Below are positions 49,501-60,471 of a stretch of DNA of 64,000 bases, piece by piece. Position 1 is the stretch's first letter, and each line of letters opens with the position of its first letter. The DNA comes from VRUE01 sp963737575. Lineage in GTDB: Bacteria; Actinomycetota; Thermoleophilia; Solirubrobacterales; 70-9. The notes under the pieces are model-generated. The model had not been told where the DNA came from. It saw only the letters and a list, made by a program, of their open reading frames with translations, and made no database searches. The translations under genes and the position numbers were made by a program. The DNA is taken from positions 150,897 through 214,896 of the forward strand of contig CAVTTJ010000011.1 in assembly GCA_963737575.1 (NCBI GenBank), in the 5' to 3' direction.

Positions 49501-51329
49501 CTGGAGAGGGTGGTGGCAGAGGCGACCCGGCGATCGGCTCGACGCTGGCCGGCTACCGGCTCGACGAGCTGATCGCGCGAGGGGGGATGGGGGTCGTCTA
49601 CAGGGCGACCCACCTCGCCCTCGATCGCCCGGTGGCGCTGAAGGTCATCGCCCGCCACCTCAGCGGCGACGACCGCTTCCGCGACCGCTTCCTCCGCGAG
49701 TCGCGGCTGGCGGCCAGCCTCGACCACCCGAACGTCGTCCCCGTCTACGACGCCCGCGAGGAGGATGGCGAGCTGATCGTCGCAATGCGGCTGATCGGCG
49801 GCGGCGACCTCAAGCGGCGGATCGCATCCGGGCCGCTGCGGCCGGAGGAGGCGATCGACCTCCTCGCCCAGGTCGCCGAGGCCCTCGACTCGGCCCACAC
49901 CGCCGGGATCGTCCACCGTGACGTCAAGCCGCACAACATCCTGCTCGAAGGCGACCACGCGTACCTGACCGACTTCGGCCTCGCCAAGGCACTGGGGGAG
50001 AGCGGGGTCATCACCGGCGCCTCGATCGTCGGCACCGTCGAGTACATGTCGCCGGAGCAGTGGCGGGGGCACGACGTGGGCCCCGCCGCCGACGTCTACT
50101 CGCTCGGCTGCGTCCTGTATGAGTCGCTGACCGGGATCGTCCCCTTCGCCCGGCGCTCCGGCGACGCCGAGCCGGAGATGCCCGCCGGCCTCGACGCCGT
50201 GATCGAGCGATCCGTCTCCAAGGACCCAGGCGATCGCTACCCGAGCGCCGGCGCCCTGATCGAGGCGGCGCGCGAGCGCCAGGGTGCGACACCGACCGCG
50301 ACCCGCGTCCTCAGCGACGGCCCCGAGGCGCCGACGCGCGCCCTCGCAGAGGGGAAGGGGGAGAAGAAGGGGGGGCCGCTCACCCGAGTGCGCTCGCTGT
50401 CGTGGGGGTGGCTGGTCACTCCCGCGATCCTCGCGGCGCTGATCGCGGCCTTCTTCCTCCTCCTCGGCGACAACGACGTCTCGGTCTCCTCGCCGATATC
50501 GGTCGGCACCCCGCCGCTGCGGCTTGCCGCCGGGGAAGGGGCGGTCTGGGTCACGAGCGCCGCCGACGGCACGCTGACCAGGATCGACCCGCGGACCCGC
50601 AGGGCGCTCGGCAGGCCCCTGCACCTCGGCCGCGGAATCTCCGCCGTCGCCGTCGGCCGCAAGTCGGTCTGGGTCTCGAGCCCGGACACCTCGAGCGTTC
50701 TCCGCGTCGACCCGGCCGCGGACACGGTGACCGGCAGGATCGCGGTCGGCGGCCGCCCCGGGGCGATCATCGTCGCCGGCGGGCGGGTCTGGGTGGCCGA
50801 CGAGGATGGCGCCGGCGTCACCGCGATCAACCCCGAGGGGGAACGCGTCTACCGGCGAGGGATCGCCCCCCACTCGGCGCCGCTGCGGCTGGCCGCCGGG
50901 GCCGGCGGCGTCTGGGTCAGCAACGCCTCGACCGGCTCGGTCCGCCGGATCGAGCCCAGCACCGCGAAGGCCGCGGGGCCGCCGATCCGCGCCGGCCGGG
51001 GACCCGCCGGGATCACGGTCGGCGGCGGCCTGGTCTGGGTCGCGAACAGCCGCTCCGACACCGTCACCAGGGTCGACCCCTCGATCCTCGGGATCCTCGG
51101 CGACCCGATAGCGGTGGGCGGCCGCCCCGGCGGGATCGACGCCGGGACCAACCTGGTCTGGGTCGCGAGCGCGGCCGACGATTCGGTCAGCCGGATCGAC
51201 ATCGAAAGCGGCGATGTCGTCGGCGACCCGATCGGGGTCGGCCCCGAACCGGGAGCGATAACGATTGGCGAGGAAGCCGTCTGGGTAGCCAATAACGGCG
51301 ACGGAACCGTAACGAGGATCGAGCCCTGA
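49497..51329 (+). CDS. Receptor-type Ser/Thr protein kinase with extracellular beta-propeller
   Basis: 610 aa. The cytosolic kinase domain (residues about 19-270) has GGMGVVYRA, Lys49 in ALKVI, HRDVKPHN with Asp142, DFG Asp159 and SPEQ, so it looks active. A basic linker leads to a helix at about 303-323 (LVTPAILAALIAAFFLLLG) and an outside domain of about seven YVTN/NHL-type blades (VWVTSAADGTLTRIDP, VWVANSRSDTVTRVDP). PASTA repeats, usual for PknB, are replaced by the propeller. Start GTG 49497 is set by TATAAC 6 nt upstream. FHA protein 47622 is a possible substrate or effector. Confidence 0.9.
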   Translation: MAGEGGGRGDPAIGSTLAGYRLDELIARGGMGVVYRATHLALDRPVALKVIARHLSGDDRFRDRFLRESRLAASLDHPNVVPVYDAREEDGELIVAMRLIGGGDLKRRIASGPLRPEEAIDLLAQVAEALDSAHTAGIVHRDVKPHNILLEGDHAYLTDFGLAKALGESGVITGASIVGTVEYMSPEQWRGHDVGPAADVYSLGCVLYESLTGIVPFARRSGDAEPEMPAGLDAVIERSVSKDPGDRYPSAGALIEAARERQGATPTATRVLSDGPEAPTRALAEGKGEKKGGPLTRVRSLSWGWLVTPAILAALIAAFFLLLGDNDVSVSSPISVGTPPLRLAAGEGAVWVTSAADGTLTRIDPRTRRALGRPLHLGRGISAVAVGRKSVWVSSPDTSSVLRVDPAADTVTGRIAVGGRPGAIIVAGGRVWVADEDGAGVTAINPEGERVYRRGIAPHSAPLRLAAGAGGVWVSNASTGSVRRIEPSTAKAAGPPIRAGRGPAGITVGGGLVWVANSRSDTVTRVDPSILGILGDPIAVGGRPGGIDAGTNLVWVASAADDSVSRIDIESGDVVGDPIGVGPEPGAITIGEEAVWVANNGDGTVTRIEP

Positions 51330-51348
51330 CGATTAGGATCGCGTTCGC

Positions 51349-53408
<2,060 letters not shown>

Positions 53409-53412
<4 letters not shown>

Positions 53413-54475
53413 AACCGACTCAGGAACTGCACGAGATGGGCCAGAGCCTCTGGCTCGACAACATCACGAGGACGATCCTCGGCGACGGGACCCTGCAGCG
53501 CTACGTCGACGAGCTGTCGGTGACCGGGCTGACCTCGAACCCGACGATCTTCGACAAGGCGATCTCCGGCGGCGACGCCTACGACGAGCAGATCGAGGCC
53601 GGCGCGCCCGACGCGGACTCGACGGAGGAGCTCTTCTTCGAGCTCGCCCTGGCCGACCTCCGTGACGCGACCGAGATCTTCGCCCCGATCCACGCCCGCA
53701 CCGACGGCGTCGACGGCTGGGCCTCGCTCGAGGTCTCGCCGCTGCTCGCCGATGACGCCGCGGCGACGATCGAGCAGGCGGCGCGGCTGCACGAGAAGGG
53801 GGGCGGGACAACCTCTTCATCAAGATCCCCGGGACCGAGGCGGGCCGGACCGCGATCGAGGAGTCGATCTTCAACGGCGTGCCGATCAACGTCACCCTGC
53901 TGTTCTCGCGCGAGCAGTACCTGGCTTCCGCCGAGGCCTACATGCGCGGGCTCGAACGCCGGGTCGAGGCCGGCCACGACCCGGCGGTCGCCTCCGTCGC
54001 ATCGATCTTCGTCAGCCGCTGGGACGTCGCGGTCCAGGACAGCGCGCCGGCCGGGCTCCGCAACCAGCTCGGGGTCGCCGTCGCGAAGCGCGCCTACCGC
54101 GCCTACCGCGAACTGCTCGACTCCGAGCGCTGGCAGAGCCTCGCCAGCGAGGGCGCCCGGCCGCAGCGGCTGCTCTTCGCCAGCACCGGGACCAAGGACC
54201 CCGACGCCTCCGACACCCTCTACGTCGAGGCGCTGGCGGCGCCGTTCACGATCAACACGATGCCCGACTCGACCCTCCACGCCCTCGCCGACCACGGCGA
54301 GATCGGCGAGCCGCTCGCCGCCGACGGCGACGACGCCGAGCAGGTCCTGACCGAGTTCGCCGAGGCGGGGGTGGAGGTCGAGGCGCTCGCGGCCCGGCTC
54401 CAGGAGGAGGGCAAGCAGGCCTTCGACAAGTCATGGCGCGAGCTGCTGGGCACGATCGAGGAACAAATCGGGTGA
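53409..54475 (+). CDS. tal: Transaldolase (frameshifted)
   Basis: GTG 53409 overlaps the tkt stop. The first 130 codons read correctly (LWLDNITRTIL, LTSNPTIFDKAISGG, HARTDGVDGWASLEVSP). At the G6 run 53798-53803 one base is missing: the frame then continues RDNLFIKIPGTEAGRTAIEE, carrying the presumed Schiff-base lysine, through PINVTLLFSREQYL and STGTKDPDASDT to the stop at 54475. One added base restores a protein of about 355 aa. As written, the first frame would run to 54350 and give a dead protein. Since the pathway is otherwise complete, a sequencing or assembly indel is the simplest reading. Confidence 0.85.
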
Positions 54476-56100
54476 GTGAGCTGCGGGAGACCGACGCCTG
54501 GCGGGCGCTGGAGCGCCACCACGCCGAGATCGGCGACCGCCACCTCCGCGACCTCTTCGACGGCGACCCACAGCGGGGCGAGCGGCTGGTCGCCGACGGC
54601 GCCGGCCTCCATCTCGACTTCTCGAAGAACCGGATCGACGACGAGACGCTGCTGCTGTTCGGCGATCTCCTCGCCGAGCGCGGCGTCGACGAACGCCGCG
54701 AAGCGATGTTCGCCGGCGAGCACATCAACGTCTCCGAGGACCGGGCCGTCCTCCACGTCGCGCTGCGGATGCCGCGCGAGCGCTCGCTGATCGTCGACGG
54801 CGTCGATGTCGTCAGGGAGGTCCACGAGACGCTCGACCGGATGGCCGACTTCTGCGAGCGCGTCCGCGGCGGAGAGTGGATCGGGCACACGGGGAAGCGG
54901 ATCCGAAACGTCGTCAACATCGGGATCGGCGGCTCCGACCTCGGCCCGGTGATGGCCTACGAGGCGCTCCGCCACTTCAGCCGCCGCGAGATGACGTTCC
55001 GGTTCGTCTCCAACGTCGACGGAACCGACTTCGTCGAGTCGACTCGCGACCTCGACCCCGAGGAGACGCTGTTCGTCGTCTCCTCGAAGACGTTCACGAC
55101 GTTGGAGACGATGACCAACGCCCGCACCGCCCGCGAATGGTCTCTGGCCGGGCTCGGCGGCGACGAGGCCGCGGTCGCCAAGCACTTCGTCGCGGTCTCG
55201 ACCAACGCCGAGGAGGTCGGCGCCTTCGGGATCGACACCGAGAACATGTTCGGCTTCTGGGAGTGGGTCGGCGGCCGCTACTCGATGGACTCGGCGATCG
55301 GGCTCTCGACGATGCTGGCGATCGGCCCCGCGCGGTTCGCCGAGATGCTGGCCGGGTTCCACGCGATGGACGAGCACTTCCGCGAGGCGCCTCTCGCCGA
55401 GAACCTGCCGAAGCTGATGGGCCTGCTCTCCGTTTGGTACGGCGACTTCTTCGGCGCCGAGACCTGCGCCGTCCTTCCCTATGACCAGTACCTGCACCGC
55501 TTTCCCGCCTACCTCCAGCAGCTGACGATGGAGTCGAACGGCAAGCACGTGACCCTAGACGGCGCCCGCGTCGACTACGACACGGGGGCGATCTTCTGGG
55601 GCGAGCCCGGGACCAACGGCCAGCACTCCTTCTACCAGCTGATCCACCAGGGGACGCGTCTGATCCCCTGCGACTTCATCGGCTTCATGCGCTCGAACAA
55701 CCCGCTCGGCGACCACCAGGACCTGCTGATCTCGAACGTGTTCGCCCAGGGCGAGGCGCTCGCGTTCGGCAAAACGCCCGGGCAGGTGCGCGAGGAGGAC
55801 ACGCCGGAGGAGGTCGTCCCGCACCGCGTGATGGAGGGCAACCGGCCCTCGAACACGATCCTCGCCGAGCGCCTCGACCCGCACACGCTCGGCGTGCTCG
55901 TCGCCCTTTATGAGCACAGCGTCTTCACCCAGGGGGCGGTATGGGGAATCGACTCCTTCGACCAGTGGGGGGTCGAGCTCGGCAAGGCCCTGGCGAAGGC
56001 GATCATCCCCGAGATCCAGGCAGGCACCGAGCCCAAGCTCCACCATGACAGCTCGACCAACGCGCTGATCCGGCGCTATCGCGAGGCGAGGGACGGGTGA
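54472..56100 (+). CDS. pgi: Glucose-6-phosphate isomerase
   Basis: A 542-aa enzyme interconverting glucose-6-phosphate and fructose-6-phosphate. Motifs: NIGIGGSDLGPVMAYEAL, FVVSSKTFTTLETMTNA, the catalytic MESNGKHVTLDGARV and GEPGTNGQHSFYQLIHQG, and EHSVFTQGAVWGIDSFDQWGV near the end. Length is that of the classical bacterial/eukaryotic form. Start GTG 54472 overlaps the tal stop; the stop overlaps the cydA start in the same way. Confidence 0.95.
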   Translation: MSELRETDAWRALERHHAEIGDRHLRDLFDGDPQRGERLVADGAGLHLDFSKNRIDDETLLLFGDLLAERGVDERREAMFAGEHINVSEDRAVLHVALRMPRERSLIVDGVDVVREVHETLDRMADFCERVRGGEWIGHTGKRIRNVVNIGIGGSDLGPVMAYEALRHFSRREMTFRFVSNVDGTDFVESTRDLDPEETLFVVSSKTFTTLETMTNARTAREWSLAGLGGDEAAVAKHFVAVSTNAEEVGAFGIDTENMFGFWEWVGGRYSMDSAIGLSTMLAIGPARFAEMLAGFHAMDEHFREAPLAENLPKLMGLLSVWYGDFFGAETCAVLPYDQYLHRFPAYLQQLTMESNGKHVTLDGARVDYDTGAIFWGEPGTNGQHSFYQLIHQGTRLIPCDFIGFMRSNNPLGDHQDLLISNVFAQGEALAFGKTPGQVREEDTPEEVVPHRVMEGNRPSNTILAERLDPHTLGVLVALYEHSVFTQGAVWGIDSFDQWGVELGKALAKAIIPEIQAGTEPKLHHDSSTNALIRRYREARDG

Positions 56101-57458
56101 ACAACCTGCTCGCCGCGCGCGAGCTGATGGCGTTCACGCTCGCCTTCCACATCGTCCTCTCCTGCCTCGGGGTCGCGCTGCCGGCGATCATCCTGATCGC
56201 CAACTGGATCGGCCTCAAACGGGACGACGACGACGCGATGCGGCTGGCGCGGCGCTGGTCGAAGGCGATGGGGGTGACGTTCGCGGTCGGCGCCGTCACC
56301 GGCACGGTGCTCAGCTTCGAGTTCGGCCTGCTCTGGCCGGTCTTCATGGAGCGCTATGGCGACGCCTTCGGGATCGCGTTCGCCGTCGAGGGGCTCTTCT
56401 TCTTCACCGAGGCGATCTTCCTCGCCGTCTACATCTACGGCTGGAAGCGGCTCAGCGGCTGGGCGCACTTCTGGTCGGGGGTGCCGATGGTGGTCACCGG
56501 CATCGGCGGCGCCTTCTCGGTCGTCACCGCCAACGCCTGGATGAACCAGCCGCAGGGGTTCACCCTGGACGCGGCCGGCAAGGTCGTCGACACCAACCCG
56601 CTGCAGGTCCTCTTCAACGCGGCCTGGAGCTACGAGGTCCCGCACATGATCCTCGCCGCCTACATGGTCGCCGGGTTCCTGGTCGCCTCGATCTACGCGG
56701 TCGGGATGCTGCGCGGCCGCCGCGACAGGCTCCACCGGCTCGGGATGCTGATCCCGCTCACCGTCGCCTGCATCGCGACCCCGATCCAACTCTTCGTCGG
56801 CGACACCGCCGCCCGCGCGGTGGCCGACCACCAGCCGGCCAAGTTCGCCGGCTTCGAGTGCATCCAGGCAACGGGGCCGAAGCAGACCGAGTACCTCGGC
56901 GGCATCTGCACCGGCGACGGGGTCAAGGGGGCGATCGGGATCCCCGACCTCGACTCCTTCCTGGTCGGCTTCAACAAGGACACCGTCGTCACCGGCCTCA
57001 ACGAAATCCCGGTCGACGAACGGCCTCCCGCCAACACGCTGCTCCACCTCTCCTTCGATGCGATGGTCGGGATCGGGTCCGCCCTATTGGTCCTCGCGCT
57101 CTGGCTGGCCTGGGTCTGGTGGCGGCGACGCAAGATTCCGGCGACGCCGTGGTTCCTGCGCGCCGTCGCGATCTCCGGCGCCGGCGCGATCGCCGCCCTC
57201 TGGGCCGGTTGGATCGTGACCGAGGTCGGGCGCCAGCCGTGGATCGTCTGGCATCAGATGCGGACAGCGGAAGCGGTGACCCAGGCCAAGGGGATCTGGT
57301 TCGCGTTCGCCGCCGTCCTCATCCTCTACGCGGGGCTGGGGACGGGGGCGGTCCTGGTCCTGCGGGCGATGTCGCGGCGCTGGCGCGAGGAGGGCGACCG
57401 CGACGACACCGAAGCCCCCTACGGGCCGGCCGAACAGGTGGAGGAGGCGGTGCGATGA
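56097..57458 (+). CDS. cydA: Cytochrome bd quinol oxidase subunit I
   Basis: A 453-aa membrane subunit carrying hemes b558, b595 and d. The N-terminal heme ligand is His18 in AFHIVLSCLG, the quinol-side loop is short (CydA without the long Q-loop), and the family motif GRQPWIVWHQMRTAEAVT is present. Nine helices are expected. GTG 56097 overlaps the pgi stop, an uncommon operon junction of sugar isomerase and oxidase. It reduces O2 to water with menaquinol and high oxygen affinity. Confidence 0.95.
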   Translation: MNNLLAARELMAFTLAFHIVLSCLGVALPAIILIANWIGLKRDDDDAMRLARRWSKAMGVTFAVGAVTGTVLSFEFGLLWPVFMERYGDAFGIAFAVEGLFFFTEAIFLAVYIYGWKRLSGWAHFWSGVPMVVTGIGGAFSVVTANAWMNQPQGFTLDAAGKVVDTNPLQVLFNAAWSYEVPHMILAAYMVAGFLVASIYAVGMLRGRRDRLHRLGMLIPLTVACIATPIQLFVGDTAARAVADHQPAKFAGFECIQATGPKQTEYLGGICTGDGVKGAIGIPDLDSFLVGFNKDTVVTGLNEIPVDERPPANTLLHLSFDAMVGIGSALLVLALWLAWVWWRRRKIPATPWFLRAVAISGAGAIAALWAGWIVTEVGRQPWIVWHQMRTAEAVTQAKGIWFAFAAVLILYAGLGTGAVLVLRAMSRRWREEGDRDDTEAPYGPAEQVEEAVR

Positions 57459-58453
57459 CCAGGGCCGACCTCGCGGCGGTCATCCTCTGGACCGGCGCGA
57501 CCCTCTACGCGATCTTCGGCGGCGCCGACTTCGGCGGCGGCCTATGGGACCTGATCGCCGGCGACGCCGAGGCGGGAGAGCGACCCCGGGCCCGGATCCA
57601 GCGCTCCCTGACCCCGGTCTGGGAGGCGAACCACGTCTGGCTGATCTTCATCCTCGTCGTCCTCTGGACGGCCTTCCCAGAGGCGTTCGGGGCGGTGATG
57701 TCGACCCTTTACGTTCCGCTGGCGCTGGCGGCGGTCGGGATCGTCCTCCGCGGCGCCGGCTTCGCCTTCCGCAAATCGATCCGCCGGCTCGAGCTGCGGC
57801 GGGCGATGGGCGCGACCTTCGCGATCTCCTCGGTCCTGACGCCGTTCTTCATGGGCACGGTAGTCGGCGCGATCGCCGCCGGCAACGTCCCCGCCGGTGG
57901 CAACGGCGATGCCTTCTCGAGCTGGATCGAGCCGCTGCCGATCCTCACCGGCGCCCTCTTCGTCGCGGCCGGCGCCTACCTCGCCGCGGTCTTCCTCGTC
58001 GCCGACTCGGGCGGCGCCGGCGACGCGGAGATGGAGGGCTACTTCGCCCGGCGCGCCCTCGGCGCGGGCATCGTCGCCGGCGCGCTCGCCGTCGTCGGCC
58101 TGATCCTGCTGCACTCCGAAGCCCAGTACGCCTACGAGCGGCTCGTCGCCGAGGGCCTGCCGCTGGTGATCCTCTCGGGTCTCTGCGGGCTGGGTGCGAT
58201 GGCGCTGCTGGCGAGCGGCAGTCGCCGCGGCCTCCGCCCGCTCGCGATCGGGGCTGTGGTTGCCGTGATCTGGGGCTGGGGGGTCGCCCAGTTCCCCTAT
58301 CTGCTGCCTACCTCGCTGAAGATCAGCCAGTCGGCGGCGCCGGGGCCGACGCTCGACTCCGTCCTGATCGTCTTCTGCATCGCCGCGGTCGTGGTGCTGC
58401 CGTCGCTCGGCCTCCTCTACTGGCTGACCCAGAAGGAAATGCTCGATGAGTGA
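57455..58453 (+). CDS. cydB: Cytochrome bd quinol oxidase subunit II
   Basis: A 332-aa membrane partner of CydA with eight to nine helices. Motifs: GGADFGGGLWDL near the N terminus, VWEANHVWLIFILVVLWTAF and LRGAGFAFRK. It starts at ATG 57455 in an ATGA overlap with cydA. No cydX-like small subunit or CydCD transporter follows; the next gene, a HAD phosphatase, overlaps it by 8 nt. Confidence 0.95.
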   Translation: MTRADLAAVILWTGATLYAIFGGADFGGGLWDLIAGDAEAGERPRARIQRSLTPVWEANHVWLIFILVVLWTAFPEAFGAVMSTLYVPLALAAVGIVLRGAGFAFRKSIRRLELRRAMGATFAISSVLTPFFMGTVVGAIAAGNVPAGGNGDAFSSWIEPLPILTGALFVAAGAYLAAVFLVADSGGAGDAEMEGYFARRALGAGIVAGALAVVGLILLHSEAQYAYERLVAEGLPLVILSGLCGLGAMALLASGSRRGLRPLAIGAVVAVIWGWGVAQFPYLLPTSLKISQSAAPGPTLDSVLIVFCIAAVVVLPSLGLLYWLTQKEMLDE

Positions 58454-59117
58454 CGCGCACGCGGTCCTCTTCGACATCGACGGCACCCTGCTCGTCACCG
58501 GCGGCGCCGGCGGGGTCGCCTGGCAGCGGGCGTTCGAGGAGCTGCACGGGATCGATGCCGACGTCGCCGAGCGCACCGACGCCGGCATGACCGACCCCGA
58601 GATCGCCGCGATCATCTTCCGCGAGGTGATCGGCCGCGAGGGCGACCAGTCCGAACGGGCGAAGGTGATGGCCGGCTACCTGCGCCACCTGCCCGACGCC
58701 GTCGCCGAGTCCGCGGGCTACAGGCTGATGCCGGGCGTCGAGGAGGTGCTGGACCGGCTGATCGACACCGGGATGCTGCTCGGCCTGGTCACCGGCAACA
58801 TCGAGGCCGCCGCTCACGTCAAGCTCGCGCGCGGCAACCTCAACCGCTTCTTCAGCTTCGGCGGCTATGGCTCCGACTCGGCCGACCGCACCGAGGTGAC
58901 GAAAGCGGCGCTGCGCCGCGGGGAGCTCGTCTCGGGCGGGGCGCTGGGCGACGGAGGCTGCTTCTCGGTCGGCGACACGCCGCGCGACGTCAAGGCGGGC
59001 CACGGCGCCGGGATCCGCGTCGTCGGTGTCGCGACCGGCAAGTACTCGGTCGACGATCTCCGCGAGTCCGGCGCCGACTGGGCGCTCGCGACCCTCGAGC
59101 ACGGCTTCCCGGCCTGA
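58446..59117 (+). CDS. HAD-superfamily hydrolase
   Basis: A 223-aa phosphatase of the phosphoglycolate phosphatase/beta-phosphoglucomutase branch. Motif I is LFDIDGTLL (nucleophile Asp and acid Asp), motif II LVTGN, and motif IV VGDTPRDVKAG, with a helical cap between I and II. It overlaps cydB by 8 nt and is last in the tkt-cyd run; a hairpin follows at 59137. Possible role: clearing a phosphorylated by-product. Substrate unknown. Confidence 0.87.
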   Translation: MSDAHAVLFDIDGTLLVTGGAGGVAWQRAFEELHGIDADVAERTDAGMTDPEIAAIIFREVIGREGDQSERAKVMAGYLRHLPDAVAESAGYRLMPGVEEVLDRLIDTGMLLGLVTGNIEAAAHVKLARGNLNRFFSFGGYGSDSADRTEVTKAALRRGELVSGGALGDGGCFSVGDTPRDVKAGHGAGIRVVGVATGKYSVDDLRESGADWALATLEHGFPA

Positions 59118-59136
59118 GCCCTCAGACGGGACCTTG

Positions 59137-59169
59137 TGAGTTTGACCCCCCATTGGGAGGTCAAACTCA
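59137..59169. terminator. Hairpin between convergent HAD and CFA synthase genes
   Basis: TGAGTTTGACC (59137-59147) pairs with GGTCAAACTCA (59159-59169), 11 bp, extended by CCC/GGG with one bulged A. It sits between two convergent stops and can serve both strands. There is no T run. Its layout resembles the hairpin at 48212-48246. Confidence 0.6.
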
Positions 59170-59202
59170 TTCACCCCCCACCATGAACGCCGAAATGTTC
59201 GG

Positions 59203-60408
59203 TCAGTTGAGCTCGCAGCGCGCCTGGTAGATGTTGGTGAAGCCCGATTGGAAGCCGTTGCGGGCGGCGCGCAGGTAGAGGCGCCAGACACGGACCCGTT
59301 CGGGGCCGGCGAGGCGGACGGCGTCGTCGAGGTTCTCGTCGAGGCGGCGCGCCCAGTGGCGCAGCGTCTCGGCGTAGTCGGGGGCGAAGTCCTCGACGTG
59401 GTGGACGACGAACCCGGCGCGTTCGAGCGCCAGCAGGTTGCGGCTGAGGTGGAGCGGCGCGGCGTCGGGGAAGACATAGCGCTCCGAGAAGGCCCCCGCC
59501 TCGGCGTCGGTGTGGCGGAGGCGGGTGATCCCATGGTTGAGCAGCCGGCCGCCGGGCTCGAGCAGGCCCGCGAGGGTGTCGGCGTAGACGTCGATCTGGG
59601 AGGCGCCGACGTGCTCGACCATCCCGATGCTGGCGATCGCGTCGAACCGCTCTCCCCGCAGGTCGCGGTAGTCCATGACTCGGATCTCAACCCGGTCGGC
59701 GACACCCGCGGCCTCGGCCCGCTGCCGCGCTTTCTCTGCCTGCGGCGGCGAGAGCGTGATCCCCACGACGCTGACCCCGTGCTTGGTCGCCGCCCAGAGC
59801 GGGAAGCTGCCCCAGCCGCAGCCGACGTCGAGCACCCGCTCGCCCTCTCGCAGCGACAGCTTGCGGCAGACCATCTCGAGCTTCTCCTCCTGAGCCTGCT
59901 CGAGCGTTTCGGCACCGAGCGAGAAGATCGCGCAGGAGTAGGTCATCGAGTCGTCGAGGAAGAGCGAGAAGAACTCGTTCGAGACGTCATAGTGATGGCG
60001 GACCGCCCGCGCGTCGCGCTCTTTGCTGTGGCGACGCCCACTCGGACGCAGCTCAGCCTCGGGCCGCTTCGGCGGCCGCGTCAGGCCCGTCGCCCGCACG
60101 GCGCCGAGCAGCAGCGCCCGCTTGTCGGCACTGTCTAGCGGCGGCGGCTGCCAGTTGTCGAGGAGCTCGATCACGGCGTCCATGTCGTCGACCTCGATCT
60201 CGCCGCTGACGTAGGCGCGGCCGAGCCCGAGCTGGCCGGGCGCCATCAGCGCGTGGGCGGCCGCGCGGGGTGAGCGGACGAAGAAGGTCGGCCCGGCGCC
60301 GTTGGTCGGGCTCACCCGGGTGCCGTCCCAGAACTCGACCGAGAAGGGCCGGTCGGGGAGCCGGGCCTCGATCTCTCGGCGCAGTTTTGACGTGTCGGCG
60401 AACGGCAT
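59203..60408 (-). CDS. Cyclopropane-fatty-acyl-phospholipid synthase family methyltransferase
   Basis: A 401-aa SAM-dependent enzyme that adds a methylene bridge to unsaturated lipid acyl chains. The N-terminal lipid-binding domain is followed by the SAM motif VLDVGCGWGSFPLWAA (residues about 194-209), GITLSPPQAEKA, and the family segment ISSIGMVEHVG-like (SIGMVEHVG). TAGGCT is 9 nt before ATG 60408. Divergent from a fatty acid desaturase across 63 bp, it would consume the double bonds that enzyme makes. Confidence 0.9.
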   Translation of the reverse strand: MPFADTSKLRREIEARLPDRPFSVEFWDGTRVSPTNGAGPTFFVRSPRAAAHALMAPGQLGLGRAYVSGEIEVDDMDAVIELLDNWQPPPLDSADKRALLLGAVRATGLTRPPKRPEAELRPSGRRHSKERDARAVRHHYDVSNEFFSLFLDDSMTYSCAIFSLGAETLEQAQEEKLEMVCRKLSLREGERVLDVGCGWGSFPLWAATKHGVSVVGITLSPPQAEKARQRAEAAGVADRVEIRVMDYRDLRGERFDAIASIGMVEHVGASQIDVYADTLAGLLEPGGRLLNHGITRLRHTDAEAGAFSERYVFPDAAPLHLSRNLLALERAGFVVHHVEDFAPDYAETLRHWARRLDENLDDAVRLAGPERVRVWRLYLRAARNGFQSGFTNIYQARCELN

Positions 60409-60417
60409 GTTCCCCCG

Positions 60418-60463
60418 AGCCTAACCAGCCTGTTTGCCTGGTGACACCCACCCGGCCTATCAT
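60418..60463. promoter_or_regulatory. Divergent promoters of CFA synthase and desaturase
   Basis: On the minus strand TAGGCT (60423-60418) lies 9 nt before the CFA synthase ATG. On the plus strand TATCAT (60458-60463) lies 8 nt before the desaturase GTG. With 34 bp between the boxes, one regulator could control both lipid-modifying genes. No obvious palindrome was seen. Confidence 0.45.
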
Positions 60464-60471
60464 CGAAGCTC

